Shown here: positions 1-9,385 of the stretch, in pieces | Numbering within the stretch: position 1 is the stretch's first letter | How the letters are laid out: every line of letters starts with the position of its first letter | NCBI RefSeq assembly: GCF_003990185.1 | Contig: NZ_RZHF01000006.1 | Span: 31,027-95,026, forward strand | DNA from: Vreelandella nanhaiensis | GTDB lineage: Bacteria > Pseudomonadota > Gammaproteobacteria > Pseudomonadales > Halomonadaceae | Direction: 5' to 3' | Length of the DNA: 64,000 nucleotides | Made by a program: the position numbers and the translations under genes | Notes under the pieces: generated by a model | What the model was told of the DNA's origin: nothing | Seen by the model: only the letters and a program-made list of their open reading frames with translations | Database searches by the model: none

Positions 1-44
1 CTGCCGGCTTGGCAAGGCCTTTTTGAAATTTAGCGGAAAAAGTT

Positions 45-911
45 TCAGCTTTGCGGTTTGGCTTTGCGCATTACCGCATAGATAGGGCCCGAGAGCACAT
101 AGGCACCAAACAGTAAAAGCAGCATTACAGATGGTTCAACCGAAATCATGACAAACCCCAACACAACGGCCAGCAGCACTACAAAGGGCACAGGCTTCTT
201 GAAGTCGAGATCTTTAAAGCTGTAATAACGGATATTGCTGACCATCAGAATGCCTGCTGCCGCCACTACTACCAACATCAGCAACTTGAAACCAAACGCA
301 TCGGCATCAAAGCTATGAAAGGTCCAAACGCTAGCGGCCACCAACGCTGCTGCTGATGGACTAGGCAGACCGATAAACCACTTCTTATCGACACTGCCGA
401 TCTGCACGTTGAATCGCGCTAAGCGCAGCGCCGCACAGGCGACATATAAAAACGCCACTACCCAGCCTGTTTTACCAATATCCTGAAGTATCCAGGTAAA
501 GGCTACCAGGGCAGGCGCCATACCAAAGGAAATCATATCGGCCAGGCTATCGTACTCAGCCCCAAAAGCGCTCTGAGTATTGGTCATGCGCGCAACACGA
601 CCATCCAGGCCGTCTAGCACCATGGCAATAAAGATAGCAACCGCGGCAGATGTAAATTCGCCGTTAATGCCAGCGACGACGGCAAAGAAACCCGAGAATA
701 AAGCAGACGTCGTAAACAGATTGGGCAGCAGATAGATCCCTTTACGCCGAATCTTCTTCCCATCCTCCAAGGCTTCTTCGACGACTTCTGTATCACGTAA
801 GAAAGCAGCAGCCAGATCCTCATTACCCACCTTGTGATGGTCGTCCTGATTTTCCGGCAAAGGAGATGTGGCGTGCGCTTGATCGCGAGCGTCCTGAGTC
901 ATAGATGTCAT
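45..911 (-). CDS. pssA: CDP-diacylglycerol--serine O-phosphatidyltransferase
   Basis: Makes phosphatidylserine from CDP-diacylglycerol and L-serine at the inner membrane, the first committed step to phosphatidylethanolamine. The 288-residue protein carries the CDP-alcohol phosphatidyltransferase signature (DGLDGRVAR, then GAEYDSLAD about 10 residues on), which supplies the metal-binding aspartates. Several hydrophobic segments follow, as in the type II (Bacillus-like, integral membrane) PssA family. The N-terminal ~45 residues are charged and likely cytosolic. It is the next gene downstream of ilvC on the same strand but is separated from it by a terminator-like hairpin, so it is probably transcribed on its own. 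The family assignment is firm; the exact start is less certain. Confidence 0.93.
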   Translation of the reverse strand: MTSMTQDARDQAHATSPLPENQDDHHKVGNEDLAAAFLRDTEVVEEALEDGKKIRRKGIYLLPNLFTTSALFSGFFAVVAGINGEFTSAAVAIFIAMVLDGLDGRVARMTNTQSAFGAEYDSLADMISFGMAPALVAFTWILQDIGKTGWVVAFLYVACAALRLARFNVQIGSVDKKWFIGLPSPSAAALVAASVWTFHSFDADAFGFKLLMLVVVAAAGILMVSNIRYYSFKDLDFKKPVPFVVLLAVVLGFVMISVEPSVMLLLLFGAYVLSGPIYAVMRKAKPQS

Positions 912-1030
912 CCGTTTGATATGAAATCACATAAATAGTGAACACTTTCATTCTACACGGTGAACCTTACTCAGCCAGCCAATTACATCAGGAAGTAATA
1001 AGAGGGGTGTTGGCAGCGCCTGTAAACAAA

Positions 1031-1056
1031 ACGGGGTGCGCCTAAGCGCACCCCGT
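1031..1056 (-). terminator. Rho-independent terminator downstream of ilvC
   Basis: A 10-bp perfect stem (1031-1040 with 1047-1056, GC-rich) with a 6-nt loop sits 20 bp after the ilvC stop. It is followed in the minus direction by a T-rich stretch. This separates ilvC from pssA. Confidence 0.7.
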
Positions 1057-1075
1057 CAGCCAACTCACTTAGTAC

Positions 1076-2140
<1,065 letters not shown>

Positions 2141-2244
2141 TCAGCGCTGATGGCCATCCGCGCCGTCTTGTGCGGCGCTGGGTAAGGCGTTGACGCTGAC
2201 TCTACGTCACGCAGCTCTTTGCGTAAAACGCTATATTTGCAATA

Positions 2245-2261
2245 CAATATTTCACATATTG
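2245..2261. promoter_or_regulatory. Candidate IlvY operator (LysR-type box)
   Basis: CAATAT-ttcac-ATATTG is a perfect 6-bp inverted repeat with a 5-bp spacer. It lies 16 bp upstream of the ilvY start in the ilvC/ilvY intergenic region. It fits the T-N11-A symmetry of LysR-type sites, and an adjacent TTGCAATA half-site lies just to its left. Its position suggests autorepression of ilvY coupled to activation of ilvC. The role is inferred from symmetry and location only. Confidence 0.5.
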
Positions 2262-2277
2262 AAACGACGGCATTTCT

Positions 2278-3162
2278 ATGGACTTCCGCTTACTCAAGCA
2301 CTTTGTGACGCTTTCCGACACGCTTCACTTTGGCCGCGCCAGCGAGCTCAGCCACATCAGCCCTTCTACCCTTAGCCGCTCCATTCAGCAACTGGAAAGC
2401 GAGCTTGCCACCCAACTGTTTGAGCGCGATAACCGCCACGTCACGCTGACGTCCCAAGGCCTCCGCTTTCAACGTTATGCCCGCGAAACGCTGGAACAGT
2501 GGGAAATGACCAAGCGCGGCCTGACAAGCACGGCGCAGCTCAGCGGGGAAATCAGCATTTACTGCTCCGTAACGGCAAGCTACAGCTTCCTGTATGAACT
2601 GTTGAGCGATGTGCGCACGCGTCACCCCGGCATCGAGCTTAAACTGCATACCGGTGACCCTGCCGATGCGATGAAGAGGGTGATGGAAGGCGACGATGAT
2701 ATGGCAATTACGCCGCGCCCGCGCATCCCTCCTAACGCGCTAGCGTTTAAATCGCTGACGCGCTCGCCGCTGGTGTTTATTGCGCCCACTGAGCCCTGCG
2801 ACTGGCTCCCCGCCACCCCCGAAAGCTCGACTGCCAAGCAGTGGCAACAAGTTCCCATGATACTTTCCGAGGCAGGGCTATCGCGCGAATACGCCAATAC
2901 CTGGTTCAAGGCGATGGGCGTTACCCCGCGCATCTATGCCCAGGTGGCGGGTCATGAAGCGATCGTCAGCATGGTGGGTTTGAGTTTTGGCGTGGGCGTT
3001 GTGCCCAAAATTGTGCTAGATAGCAGCCCGCTGGCCAACCAGGTCAGAGTATTGAACGTAAAGCCCGAACTCCCCCACTACGATGTAGGCCTGTGCGTTC
3101 TCAACCGGCGTTTGAAAAATCCGATTATTGACGCCCTATGGACTGCCATCAGCGAGCGTTAG
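2278..3162 (+). CDS. ilvY: LysR-family regulator IlvY
   Basis: HTH-type activator expected to switch on ilvC in response to acetolactate/acetohydroxybutyrate. The 294 residues have the LysR N-terminal winged helix (residues 1-60, with RASELSHISPSTLSRSIQQL as the recognition region). A periplasmic-binding-protein-like effector domain runs from about residue 90. The start MDFRLLKHF is typical of IlvY. Divergence from ilvC is the hallmark arrangement of the IlvY system and supports this name over a generic LysR call. Confidence 0.9.
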   Translation: MDFRLLKHFVTLSDTLHFGRASELSHISPSTLSRSIQQLESELATQLFERDNRHVTLTSQGLRFQRYARETLEQWEMTKRGLTSTAQLSGEISIYCSVTASYSFLYELLSDVRTRHPGIELKLHTGDPADAMKRVMEGDDDMAITPRPRIPPNALAFKSLTRSPLVFIAPTEPCDWLPATPESSTAKQWQQVPMILSEAGLSREYANTWFKAMGVTPRIYAQVAGHEAIVSMVGLSFGVGVVPKIVLDSSPLANQVRVLNVKPELPHYDVGLCVLNRRLKNPIIDALWTAISER

Positions 3163-3171
3163 GCTAAACAT

Positions 3172-3203
3172 AAAAAAGCACCGCCTCAGTGAGACGGTGC
3201 TTC
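3172..3203. terminator. Bidirectional terminator between ilvY and ilvH
   Basis: An imperfect stem of AAGCACCG paired with CGGTGCTT, continued by CTCA/TGAG across one mismatch, lies between the convergent ends of ilvY and ilvH. A run of A on the left gives a U-tract for minus-strand transcripts. Confidence 0.6.
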
Positions 3204-3236
3204 AAGACTTAGCGACAAACGCAGCTACGACGTTCT

Positions 3237-3728
3237 TTAAAGCGACAGCACCTTGTCACCACGTGCAATCCCGGATACTCCGGTACGCGCCACTTCGAGA
3301 ATACCCACCGGCGCCATGGCCTGCAGAAAAGCATCCAGCTTGGCGGCATCGCCAGTAATCTGCACTGTGTAAAGACTCGGCGTCACGTCGACGATCTGCG
3401 CACGGAAGATATCCACGGTACGCTTGACTTCGTCGCGGGCAGCACCCAGTGCTTTTACTTTAACCAGCATCAGCTCGCGCTCAATGTGGTTGCCTTCGGT
3501 CAAATCCACCAGCTTGACCACATCAATCAGCTTGTTGAGGTGCTTGGTAATCTGCTCGATGACACGATCATCGCCGATAGTCGTTACCGTCAATCGCGAA
3601 AGCGACGGGTCTTCAGTAGGCGCCACGTTAAGCGTTTCAATGTTGAAATTGCGCTGAGAAAACAGTCCGACCACACGCGACAGCGCACCCGGTTCGTTTT
3701 CCAACAGAATCGAGATGATATGTCGCAT
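3237..3728 (-). CDS. ilvH: Acetolactate synthase small (regulatory) subunit
   Basis: Regulatory subunit that activates the IlvI catalytic subunit and confers valine feedback inhibition. The 163 residues begin with the ACT-domain sequence MRHIISILLENEPGALSRVV. The glycine/asparagine-containing ligand loop and the FNIETLNVAPTEDPSLSRLT strand follow, then a second ACT-like half (residues ~80-155). Its ATG overlaps the ilvI stop by one base (TGATG), so translation is coupled to the large subunit. Full family length. Confidence 0.96.
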   Translation of the reverse strand: MRHIISILLENEPGALSRVVGLFSQRNFNIETLNVAPTEDPSLSRLTVTTIGDDRVIEQITKHLNKLIDVVKLVDLTEGNHIERELMLVKVKALGAARDEVKRTVDIFRAQIVDVTPSLYTVQITGDAAKLDAFLQAMAPVGILEVARTGVSGIARGDKVLSL

Positions 3729-5452
3729 CAGGTACGCTCCGTTTTAGACAGCAGCATGTCGCGCATGGAGCCTAATGGCACCTGCATAGGATAGACGTGC
3801 TCAAAGGGGTCAACCTTCACGTCAAGGAACACAAGCTCATGCTTGTCGGCAAACGCACGTTCAAGCGCCGGCTCAAGCTCTTCCATCGTATTGACGGTAA
3901 TCGCGGTAAACCCGTACGCCTCAATCAGCAGATGGAAGTCAGGAAGTGACTCCATATAAGAGTGCGCGTGGCGTGACTTGTAGTTCAGGTCCTGCCACTG
4001 ACGCACCATGCCCAGCGACGCGTTATTGAGGTTGAGAATCTTGACCCCCACCCCGTACTGCTTACAGGTTGAAAGCTCCTGCATCATCATCTGGAAGCTG
4101 CCCTCCCCCGTCACGCACACTACGTCGTCGTCCGGGAAGTTCTGCTTGATACCCATGGCGGCCGGGAAGCCAAAGCCCATGGTACCCAGGCCGCCCGAGG
4201 TAATCAGACGATTGGGCTTGTCGAACTTATAGTACTGCGCGGCAAACATCTGGTGCTGGCCCACGTCAGTGGTCACAAAGGCCTCACCACGGGTTATCCG
4301 ACATAGCGCCTCAACCACTTCCTGAGACTTCAGCGCCTCGCCTGGCTTTGAGGGCTCGTAAAGCTTCCCCTCACGCTCGGCACGCCAGCCGTCAATCTTC
4401 TCCCACCACTCTTTCAGCGCTTCCGGATGGGTAATAGGATGCCCCTGCACCAAGCTGATCATCTCGCTGATGACGCTGTCGGCAGGGCCCACGATAGGCA
4501 CATCGGCGCGCACGGTTTTGGAGATCGAGCTGGGATCCACATCCACATGAATGATTTTCGCCGTGGGGCAAAATTTCGACGTGTTGTTGGTCACTCGGTC
4601 ATCAAAGCGTGCGCCAATGGCAATGATCAGATCCGCATGGTGCATGGCCATGTTGGACTCATAAGAGCCATGCATACCCAGCCAGCCAAGGCTTTGGTAG
4701 TCGCTTTGCGGATAAGCGCCAATGCCCATCAGTGTGGTGGTAATCGGGAAGCCCAGTTTCTTGACCAGATCGGTCAGGCCTTCGCTCGCTTTGCCAGTCA
4801 CCACACCACCACCGGTATAGAACACCGGACGCTTGGCCTTGAGCATCAGCTCGACAGCTTTCTTGATCTGGCCGGTATGGCCACGCGTTACCGGGTTATA
4901 GGAGCGCAGCTTGACCTTTTTCGGGTAGACGTACTCATAACGCTCGGTGGGTGCGGTCATGTCCTTGGGAATATCCACGACAACCGGGCCCGGGCGGCCT
5001 GTTGAAGCCAGGTAGAACGCCTTTTTGAGCACTTCAGGAATTTCAGACGGATGACGAATCGAGAAGCTGTGCTTCACGATTGGTCGGGTGACACCCACGA
5101 TATCGGTTTCCTGGAAAGCATCTTCGCCAATCAGATGACTCATGACCTGACCGCAAAGCACCACCATGGGAATGGAGTCCATATAGGCGGTGGCAATACC
5201 GGTTACGGCATTGGTAGCCCCAGGTCCTGACGTGACCAGCACTACCCCAGGCTTGCCCGAAGCGCGGGCGTAGCCGTCGGCTGCATGCGTTGCCGCCTGC
5301 TCGTGCCGCACCAGAATGTGTTTTACCTTGTCCTGACGGAAGAGCGCATCATAAATATGCAGCGCTGCGCCGCCAGGGTAACCATAAATATATTCAACGC
5401 CCTCATCTTGCAAGAAGCGGGCGATCATATCTGCGCCGGAAAGCAGTTCCAC
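3728..5452 (-). CDS. ilvI: Acetolactate synthase large (catalytic) subunit
   Basis: Thiamine-diphosphate enzyme that condenses two pyruvates to acetolactate, or pyruvate plus 2-ketobutyrate to acetohydroxybutyrate. The 574 residues contain the catalytic glutamate in RHEQAATHAADGYARASG (about residue 49-66). The central FAD-binding domain and the TPP-binding motif starting GEGSF with NN about 26 residues later are also present. Translation starts at GTG, 7-9 bases after a GGGGAGA Shine-Dalgarno. It heads a two-gene operon with ilvH behind a ~320-nt structured leader. ilvB would be an equally valid symbol; ilvI is chosen because the small subunit is the long, IlvH-like form. Confidence 0.95.
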   Translation of the reverse strand: MELLSGADMIARFLQDEGVEYIYGYPGGAALHIYDALFRQDKVKHILVRHEQAATHAADGYARASGKPGVVLVTSGPGATNAVTGIATAYMDSIPMVVLCGQVMSHLIGEDAFQETDIVGVTRPIVKHSFSIRHPSEIPEVLKKAFYLASTGRPGPVVVDIPKDMTAPTERYEYVYPKKVKLRSYNPVTRGHTGQIKKAVELMLKAKRPVFYTGGGVVTGKASEGLTDLVKKLGFPITTTLMGIGAYPQSDYQSLGWLGMHGSYESNMAMHHADLIIAIGARFDDRVTNNTSKFCPTAKIIHVDVDPSSISKTVRADVPIVGPADSVISEMISLVQGHPITHPEALKEWWEKIDGWRAEREGKLYEPSKPGEALKSQEVVEALCRITRGEAFVTTDVGQHQMFAAQYYKFDKPNRLITSGGLGTMGFGFPAAMGIKQNFPDDDVVCVTGEGSFQMMMQELSTCKQYGVGVKILNLNNASLGMVRQWQDLNYKSRHAHSYMESLPDFHLLIEAYGFTAITVNTMEELEPALERAFADKHELVFLDVKVDPFEHVYPMQVPLGSMRDMLLSKTERT

Positions 5453-5781
5453 TGTGTTTCTCCCCTAGAGGTCTCGAGTGCGATCCGCAGGACATCCTGC
5501 GGTGTCGAGTGCGACGGTATGCCGCTGCCGGCCCATGCCGGCACCTGATGCCAAACCCTGGCATACGGCCCGGTTAGGGCCTGCACTCTTTGAAAGCGCC
5601 AATCAATAACGATATAAATCAGCCGCTCTCTATCGCGGCGGATTGCCGCGTCGGGGCGTTGGCCAGGTTGAGCGGTTAGCCCAAGCCCGGAAGTCCTTCG
5701 GCGGGTAAAGGCTATCGCCTACCCATCGCGCGGGAAAAAGGGGTTACCCGTCAGGTCCGCGCCCGCAAATCAGGAACCGTT

Positions 5782-5810
5782 AAGATTCCATTAGCATCCA
5801 AACATGTCAA
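5782..5810 (-). promoter_or_regulatory. Candidate sigma-70 promoter of ilvIH
   Basis: A perfect -35 box TTGACA (5810-5805, minus) is followed after 17 bp by the weak -10 AATCTT (5787-5782). It is placed just after the clpB terminator, so the transcript would carry about 320 nt of leader. The weak -10 suggests regulation or an activator; this is inference. Confidence 0.45.
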
Positions 5811-5851
5811 CCTTCAATGGCCTATGAATGGGCAAAGATAGGCATAAGAGC

Positions 5852-5884
5852 AAAAAAAGCCCCGCTGGCCAGGCCAAGCGGGGC
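5852..5884 (-). terminator. Rho-independent terminator of clpB
   Basis: GCCCCGCT (5859-5866) pairs with AGCGGGGC (5877-5884). The loop contains its own GGCC/GGCC pairing, and seven A (U-tract on the minus strand) follow. It lies 19 bp after the clpB stop. Confidence 0.85.
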
Positions 5885-5902
5885 ATATGGGGTCAGAATA
5901 GT

Positions 5903-8485
5903 TTACGCATTGAAGACAAGCTTGCCCTCTTCTGCGCTGATATGGATGGTGTCGCCCGGCAGGAACTTACCGGCCAGCAAATCCTGCGCCAAGGGGTTTT
6001 CGATACGGCTTTGAATCGCTCGCTTGAGCGGGCGTGCCCCGTACACGGGATCAAAGCCCACCACCGCGAGCTGCGCCATGGCATCATCACTGACCTCAAG
6101 GCTTAGGCTGTGCTCCGCCAGGCGCGCCTTCAGGCGCTCCAGCTGGATACCGGCAATCGCCTGAATCTGCTCTTGACCAAGCGCGTGGAAGACCACCACT
6201 TCGTCAATCCGGTTGATCAGCTCCGGGCGGAAGTGGTTACCCACTACCTCCATGACCATAGTTTTCATGGTTTCATAATCGTTATCGTCACCCCCCATGC
6301 GCTGAATGATATCCGAGCCCATGTTGGAGGTCATCACGATCACGGTATTGCGAAAATCTACCGTGCGGCCCTGACCATCGGTCAACCGACCATCCTCCAG
6401 CACCTGAAGCAGGATGTTGAACACATCCGGGTGAGCCTTTTCCACCTCATCCAGCAGCAGCACTGAATAAGGCTTACGCCGTACGGCCTCGGTTAAGTAG
6501 CCGCCCTCTTCATAGCCCACGTAGCCGGGAGGTGCACCGATCAATCGCGCCACGGAGTGCTTCTCCATGAACTCCGACATATCGATACGCACCATGGCTT
6601 CCTCGGTATCAAACAGGAAATTGGCCAGCGACTTGCAAAGCTCGGTCTTGCCCACCCCAGTTGGCCCCAAGAACAGGAACGAGCCGTTGGGCCGGTTGGG
6701 GTCGGATAACCCCGCACGCGAACGACGCACGGCATTGGCTACCGCTTCAACCGCTTCATGCTGACCAATCACCCGCTCGTGCAATGCCTCTTCCATACGT
6801 AGAAGCTTATCGCGCTCGCCTTCCAGCATCTTGGATACCGGAATACCGGTCCAGCGCGAGACGACCTCGGCGATCTCCTCTTCGGTGACGTTAGAGCGCA
6901 ACAGCTGATGGCTGGTAGTATCTGTCTCGCCCTCACCGCTTTCAGCGATTTTCTTTTCAAGCTCGGGAATCTTGCCGTACTGGATTTCCGACATGCGACC
7001 CAGATCGCCCTGGCGGCGCGCCTGTTCCAGATCGATACGAGCCTGCTCAAGCTCCGCCTTGAACTGCGCCGAGCCCTGGATACTGGCCTTTTCCGCCTTC
7101 CATATCTCATCCAGGTCGGCATACTCGCGCTCAAGCTCGTGAATCTGATTATTGAGCGCTTCAAGACGTTTCTTGGTCGCCTCGTCAGTCTCCTTCTTGA
7201 GCGCTTCCCGCTCCATCTTGAGCTGGATCAGGCGGCGATCAAGGCGGTCCATCGCCTCAGGCTTGGAATCAAGCTCCATACGAATCCGCGAGGCCGCTTC
7301 ATCAATCAGGTCGATTGCCTTATCGGGCAATTGCCGATCAGTGATATAGCGGGTAGAGAGCTTCGCCGCGGCAATAATCGCGGAGTCGGTGATGTCCACT
7401 CCATGGTGAACTTCATAGCGCTCTTTCAGGCCGCGTAGAATCGCCACGGTATCCTCTTCGGTCGGCTCATCAACCAGCACTTTCTGGAAGCGGCGTTCAA
7501 GAGCGGCATCCTTTTCGATATATTTGCGGTACTCATCCAGCGTGGTGGCGCCCACGCAGTGCAGCTCGCCGCGCGCCAGCGCAGGTTTCAACATATTGCC
7601 CGCATCCATGGCGCCTTCGGCCTTGCCCGCGCCCACCATGGTGTGCAGTTCATCAATGAACAAGATGACCCTACCCTCCTCCTGGGAGAGTTCCTTGAGC
7701 ACTGCTTTCAGGCGTTCCTCAAACTCACCGCGGAATTTGGCCCCCGCCAACAGCGATCCCATATCCAGTGAAAGCACACGCTTCTCTTTCAACCCTTCGG
7801 GCACTTCACCGTTCACAATACGCTGGGCAAGGCCCTCCACGATGGCGGTTTTACCCACCCCGGGCTCGCCAATCAACACGGGGTTGTTCTTGGTCCGGCG
7901 CTGAAGCACCTGAATGGTGCGACGGATTTCATCGTCACGGCCGATCACCGGGTCCAGTTTCCCGTCCAGCGCTCGCTGGGTTAAATCAAGGGTGTACTTG
8001 TTGAGTGCTTCACGCTGGTCTTCGGCGTTGGCATCATCTACGCTTGCGCCGCCGCGCAGGCTGTTGATGGCAGCTTCAAGGCTTTTACGGCTAAGACCTA
8101 CGTCTTTCAGCAGTTTGCTTACAGCGCCGTTCATTTCAAGCGCAGCCAGTAGTACAAGCTCACTGGCGACAAACTGATCGCCGCGCTTTTGCGCTTCCCG
8201 GTCGGTCAGGTTGAAAAGCTTGATGAAATCGCGCGATGGCTGCACTTCGCCATCGAACTGGCTGACTTTAGGCAGGTTGTCAAGCTGCTGCAACAAGCCT
8301 TCACGCAAGCGCGTGCTGCTGCCTTCGGCCTTTTCAATCAAGGCTTTGATGCCCGTATCCCGGGTATCAAGCAGGGCAAGCAGAAGATGAGAGGGTTCCA
8401 ACTGATTATGGCCGCGGCCCACGGCCAGCGACTGGGCTTCGGCGATGGCCGCCTGAAGCTTGGCAGTAAACTTATCAAAACGCAT
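5903..8485 (-). CDS. clpB: ATP-dependent disaggregase chaperone ClpB
   Basis: Hexameric AAA+ chaperone that, with DnaK, pulls polypeptides out of aggregates after heat or other stress. The 860 residues comprise the Clp N-domain (1-145) and NBD1 with Walker A GEPGVGKT and Walker [10 protein letters not shown]. The long coiled-coil middle domain (about 400-530) and NBD2 with GPTGVGKT and [15 protein letters not shown] follow. The start at [10 protein letters not shown] was chosen because AGGAGGA stands 7 bases upstream; a longer in-frame extension of 20 codons lacks family similarity. A sigma-32-type promoter lies ~95 bp upstream. Neighbours pgeF, rluD and bamD repeat the enterobacterial order. 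Confidence 0.97.
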   Translation of the reverse strand: MRFDKFTAKLQAAIAEAQSLAVGRGHNQLEPSHLLLALLDTRDTGIKALIEKAEGSSTRLREGLLQQLDNLPKVSQFDGEVQPSRDFIKLFNLTDREAQKRGDQFVASELVLLAALEMNGAVSKLLKDVGLSRKSLEAAINSLRGGASVDDANAEDQREALNKYTLDLTQRALDGKLDPVIGRDDEIRRTIQVLQRRTKNNPVLIGEPGVGKTAIVEGLAQRIVNGEVPEGLKEKRVLSLDMGSLLAGAKFRGEFEERLKAVLKELSQEEGRVILFIDELHTMVGAGKAEGAMDAGNMLKPALARGELHCVGATTLDEYRKYIEKDAALERRFQKVLVDEPTEEDTVAILRGLKERYEVHHGVDITDSAIIAAAKLSTRYITDRQLPDKAIDLIDEAASRIRMELDSKPEAMDRLDRRLIQLKMEREALKKETDEATKKRLEALNNQIHELEREYADLDEIWKAEKASIQGSAQFKAELEQARIDLEQARRQGDLGRMSEIQYGKIPELEKKIAESGEGETDTTSHQLLRSNVTEEEIAEVVSRWTGIPVSKMLEGERDKLLRMEEALHERVIGQHEAVEAVANAVRRSRAGLSDPNRPNGSFLFLGPTGVGKTELCKSLANFLFDTEEAMVRIDMSEFMEKHSVARLIGAPPGYVGYEEGGYLTEAVRRKPYSVLLLDEVEKAHPDVFNILLQVLEDGRLTDGQGRTVDFRNTVIVMTSNMGSDIIQRMGGDDNDYETMKTMVMEVVGNHFRPELINRIDEVVVFHALGQEQIQAIAGIQLERLKARLAEHSLSLEVSDDAMAQLAVVGFDPVYGARPLKRAIQSRIENPLAQDLLAGKFLPGDTIHISAEEGKLVFNA

Positions 8486-8552
8486 AGCGCTCCTCCTGGG
8501 GTAGCCCTGCGTTCGGACGCACGGCGTGGCCCAATAACCTGTCATTTATCGT

Positions 8553-8568
8553 GCTAATCACGATTAGC
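8553..8568. repeat. 16-bp palindrome in the clpB leader
   Basis: GCTAATCACGATTAGC is a near-perfect inverted repeat (7-bp arms, 2-bp centre). It lies between the heat-shock promoter and the clpB start and would form a hairpin in the 5' UTR. Its function is unknown; an mRNA hairpin or a regulator site are both possible. Confidence 0.4.
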
Positions 8569-8578
8569 TTGACAAGTT

Positions 8579-8606
8579 AAATGGCGTCAGTTCCGCCGTT
8601 TTCAAG
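8579..8606 (-). promoter_or_regulatory. Sigma-32 (heat-shock) promoter of clpB
   Basis: CTTGAAA (8606-8600) followed after 14 bp by GCCATTTA (ending 8578-8579) closely matches the RpoH consensus CTTGAAA-N13-15-CCCATNT. It is located ~95 bp upstream of clpB on the same strand, between pgeF and clpB. It agrees with known heat-shock control of clpB in gammaproteobacteria. Confidence 0.8.
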
Positions 8607-8626
8607 AGGCAATGCACCCTACCGGG

Positions 8627-9385
8627 CTAATTGTTGATCCAGATCACGCTGGCCATGCGTCCTGTCTTGCCGCCATCACGGCGGTAGGAATAAAAGCGCG
8701 ACTCGCAGGCAGTGCAAAAGTGCCCACCGCTAATATGCTCAATTCCCAATGCTTCCAGGCGAAACCGCGCCAGCCGGTAAAGGTCAGCCATATAATGACC
8801 CATCCGATAAGGGCTATGGTCAAACGCCTCGGCGGTATCCGGGTGTACGGCAACAAAGGCACCATATACCTCAGGACCTACCTCAAACTGAGCGTTGGAG
8901 ATCGCCGGGCCGAGCCATACGAGAATATCGTCGGGTTCAGTATTCATGGCCGCCACAGTCGCTTCCAGCACCCCACCCGCCAGACCACGCCAGCCAGCAT
9001 GGGCCACGGCTACCTGGGTACCCGCGCGGTTACAGAACATTACCGGTAGGCAGTCGGCAGTCAGCACTACGCAGGCGTAGTCGGCGGAAGTGGCGATGGC
9101 GGCGTCCGCCTCTGGCGCATCCGCCTGATAACCTTGCTGCACCCGCGCCCCATGGGTCTGGTTAAGCCATAGCAGCGGGCGTTCGTCACCTACCTCCTTT
9201 TGCATCAGACGGCGGCAGAGTGTGACGTGCTCGGGGTTGTCACCCACATGGGAAGCCGGATTGAAGGCGGCAAAATTATCCTGACTGGGGCCGGTCTCGC
9301 GTGTGGTGACAAAGGCGCGTACGCTTTTGGGCGCAGGCCAGTCAGGAATCAGAAGCGTCGGCCGTAAATCGATGGCATCACTCAT
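8627..9385 (-). CDS. pgeF: Peptidoglycan editing factor PgeF (YfiH/laccase-domain family)
   Basis: Member of the YfiH family, once called polyphenol oxidase. The E. coli member removes mis-incorporated L-serine from peptidoglycan precursors. The 252 residues show the conserved metal-site segments: the Cys in VVLTADCLPVMFCNR, the His in VAVAHAGWRGLAGGVLE, and a second His/Cys region near the C-terminus (GGHFCTACESRFYSYRRD). Its ATG overlaps the rluD stop by 4 bases (ATGA), which indicates translational coupling in an rluD-pgeF operon. Function is assigned by family. Confidence 0.9.
   Translation of the reverse strand: MSDAIDLRPTLLIPDWPAPKSVRAFVTTRETGPSQDNFAAFNPASHVGDNPEHVTLCRRLMQKEVGDERPLLWLNQTHGARVQQGYQADAPEADAAIATSADYACVVLTADCLPVMFCNRAGTQVAVAHAGWRGLAGGVLEATVAAMNTEPDDILVWLGPAISNAQFEVGPEVYGAFVAVHPDTAEAFDHSPYRMGHYMADLYRLARFRLEALGIEHISGGHFCTACESRFYSYRRDGGKTGRMASVIWINN

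Larger units (their letters stand above)
5453..5902 (-). other. Gap: structured leader of ilvIH and clpB/ilvI intergenic region
   Basis: About 450 bp without a convincing gene. On the minus strand it holds, in order, the clpB terminator, an ilvI promoter candidate (5782-5810) and roughly 320 nt of GC-rich leader. The leader contains several hairpins: CCGCAGGA/TCCTGCGG at about 5485-5502 flanked by two CGCACTCGA direct repeats, GCCGGC/GCCGGC near 5526-5541, and ATGCCA/TGGCAT near 5549-5566. A 23-codon uORF ends at the TAG just before the ilvI Shine-Dalgarno, but it is not rich in Ile, Val or Leu codons. A classic attenuator peptide is therefore not visible. Confidence 0.5.

Noticed and set aside
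4427..5005. 192-codon open frame opposite ilvI
   Set aside because: Antisense shadow of a well-conserved gene; His/Arg-rich composition typical of reversed high-GC coding sequence.
5461..5535. 23-codon uORF before ilvI as an attenuator leader peptide
   Set aside because: Few branched-chain codons and no paired terminator/antiterminator with a T-run; kept only as an observation about the leader.
6908..7438. 176-codon open frame opposite the clpB middle domain
   Set aside because: Shadow of the coiled-coil region; no initiation signal and no own neighbours.
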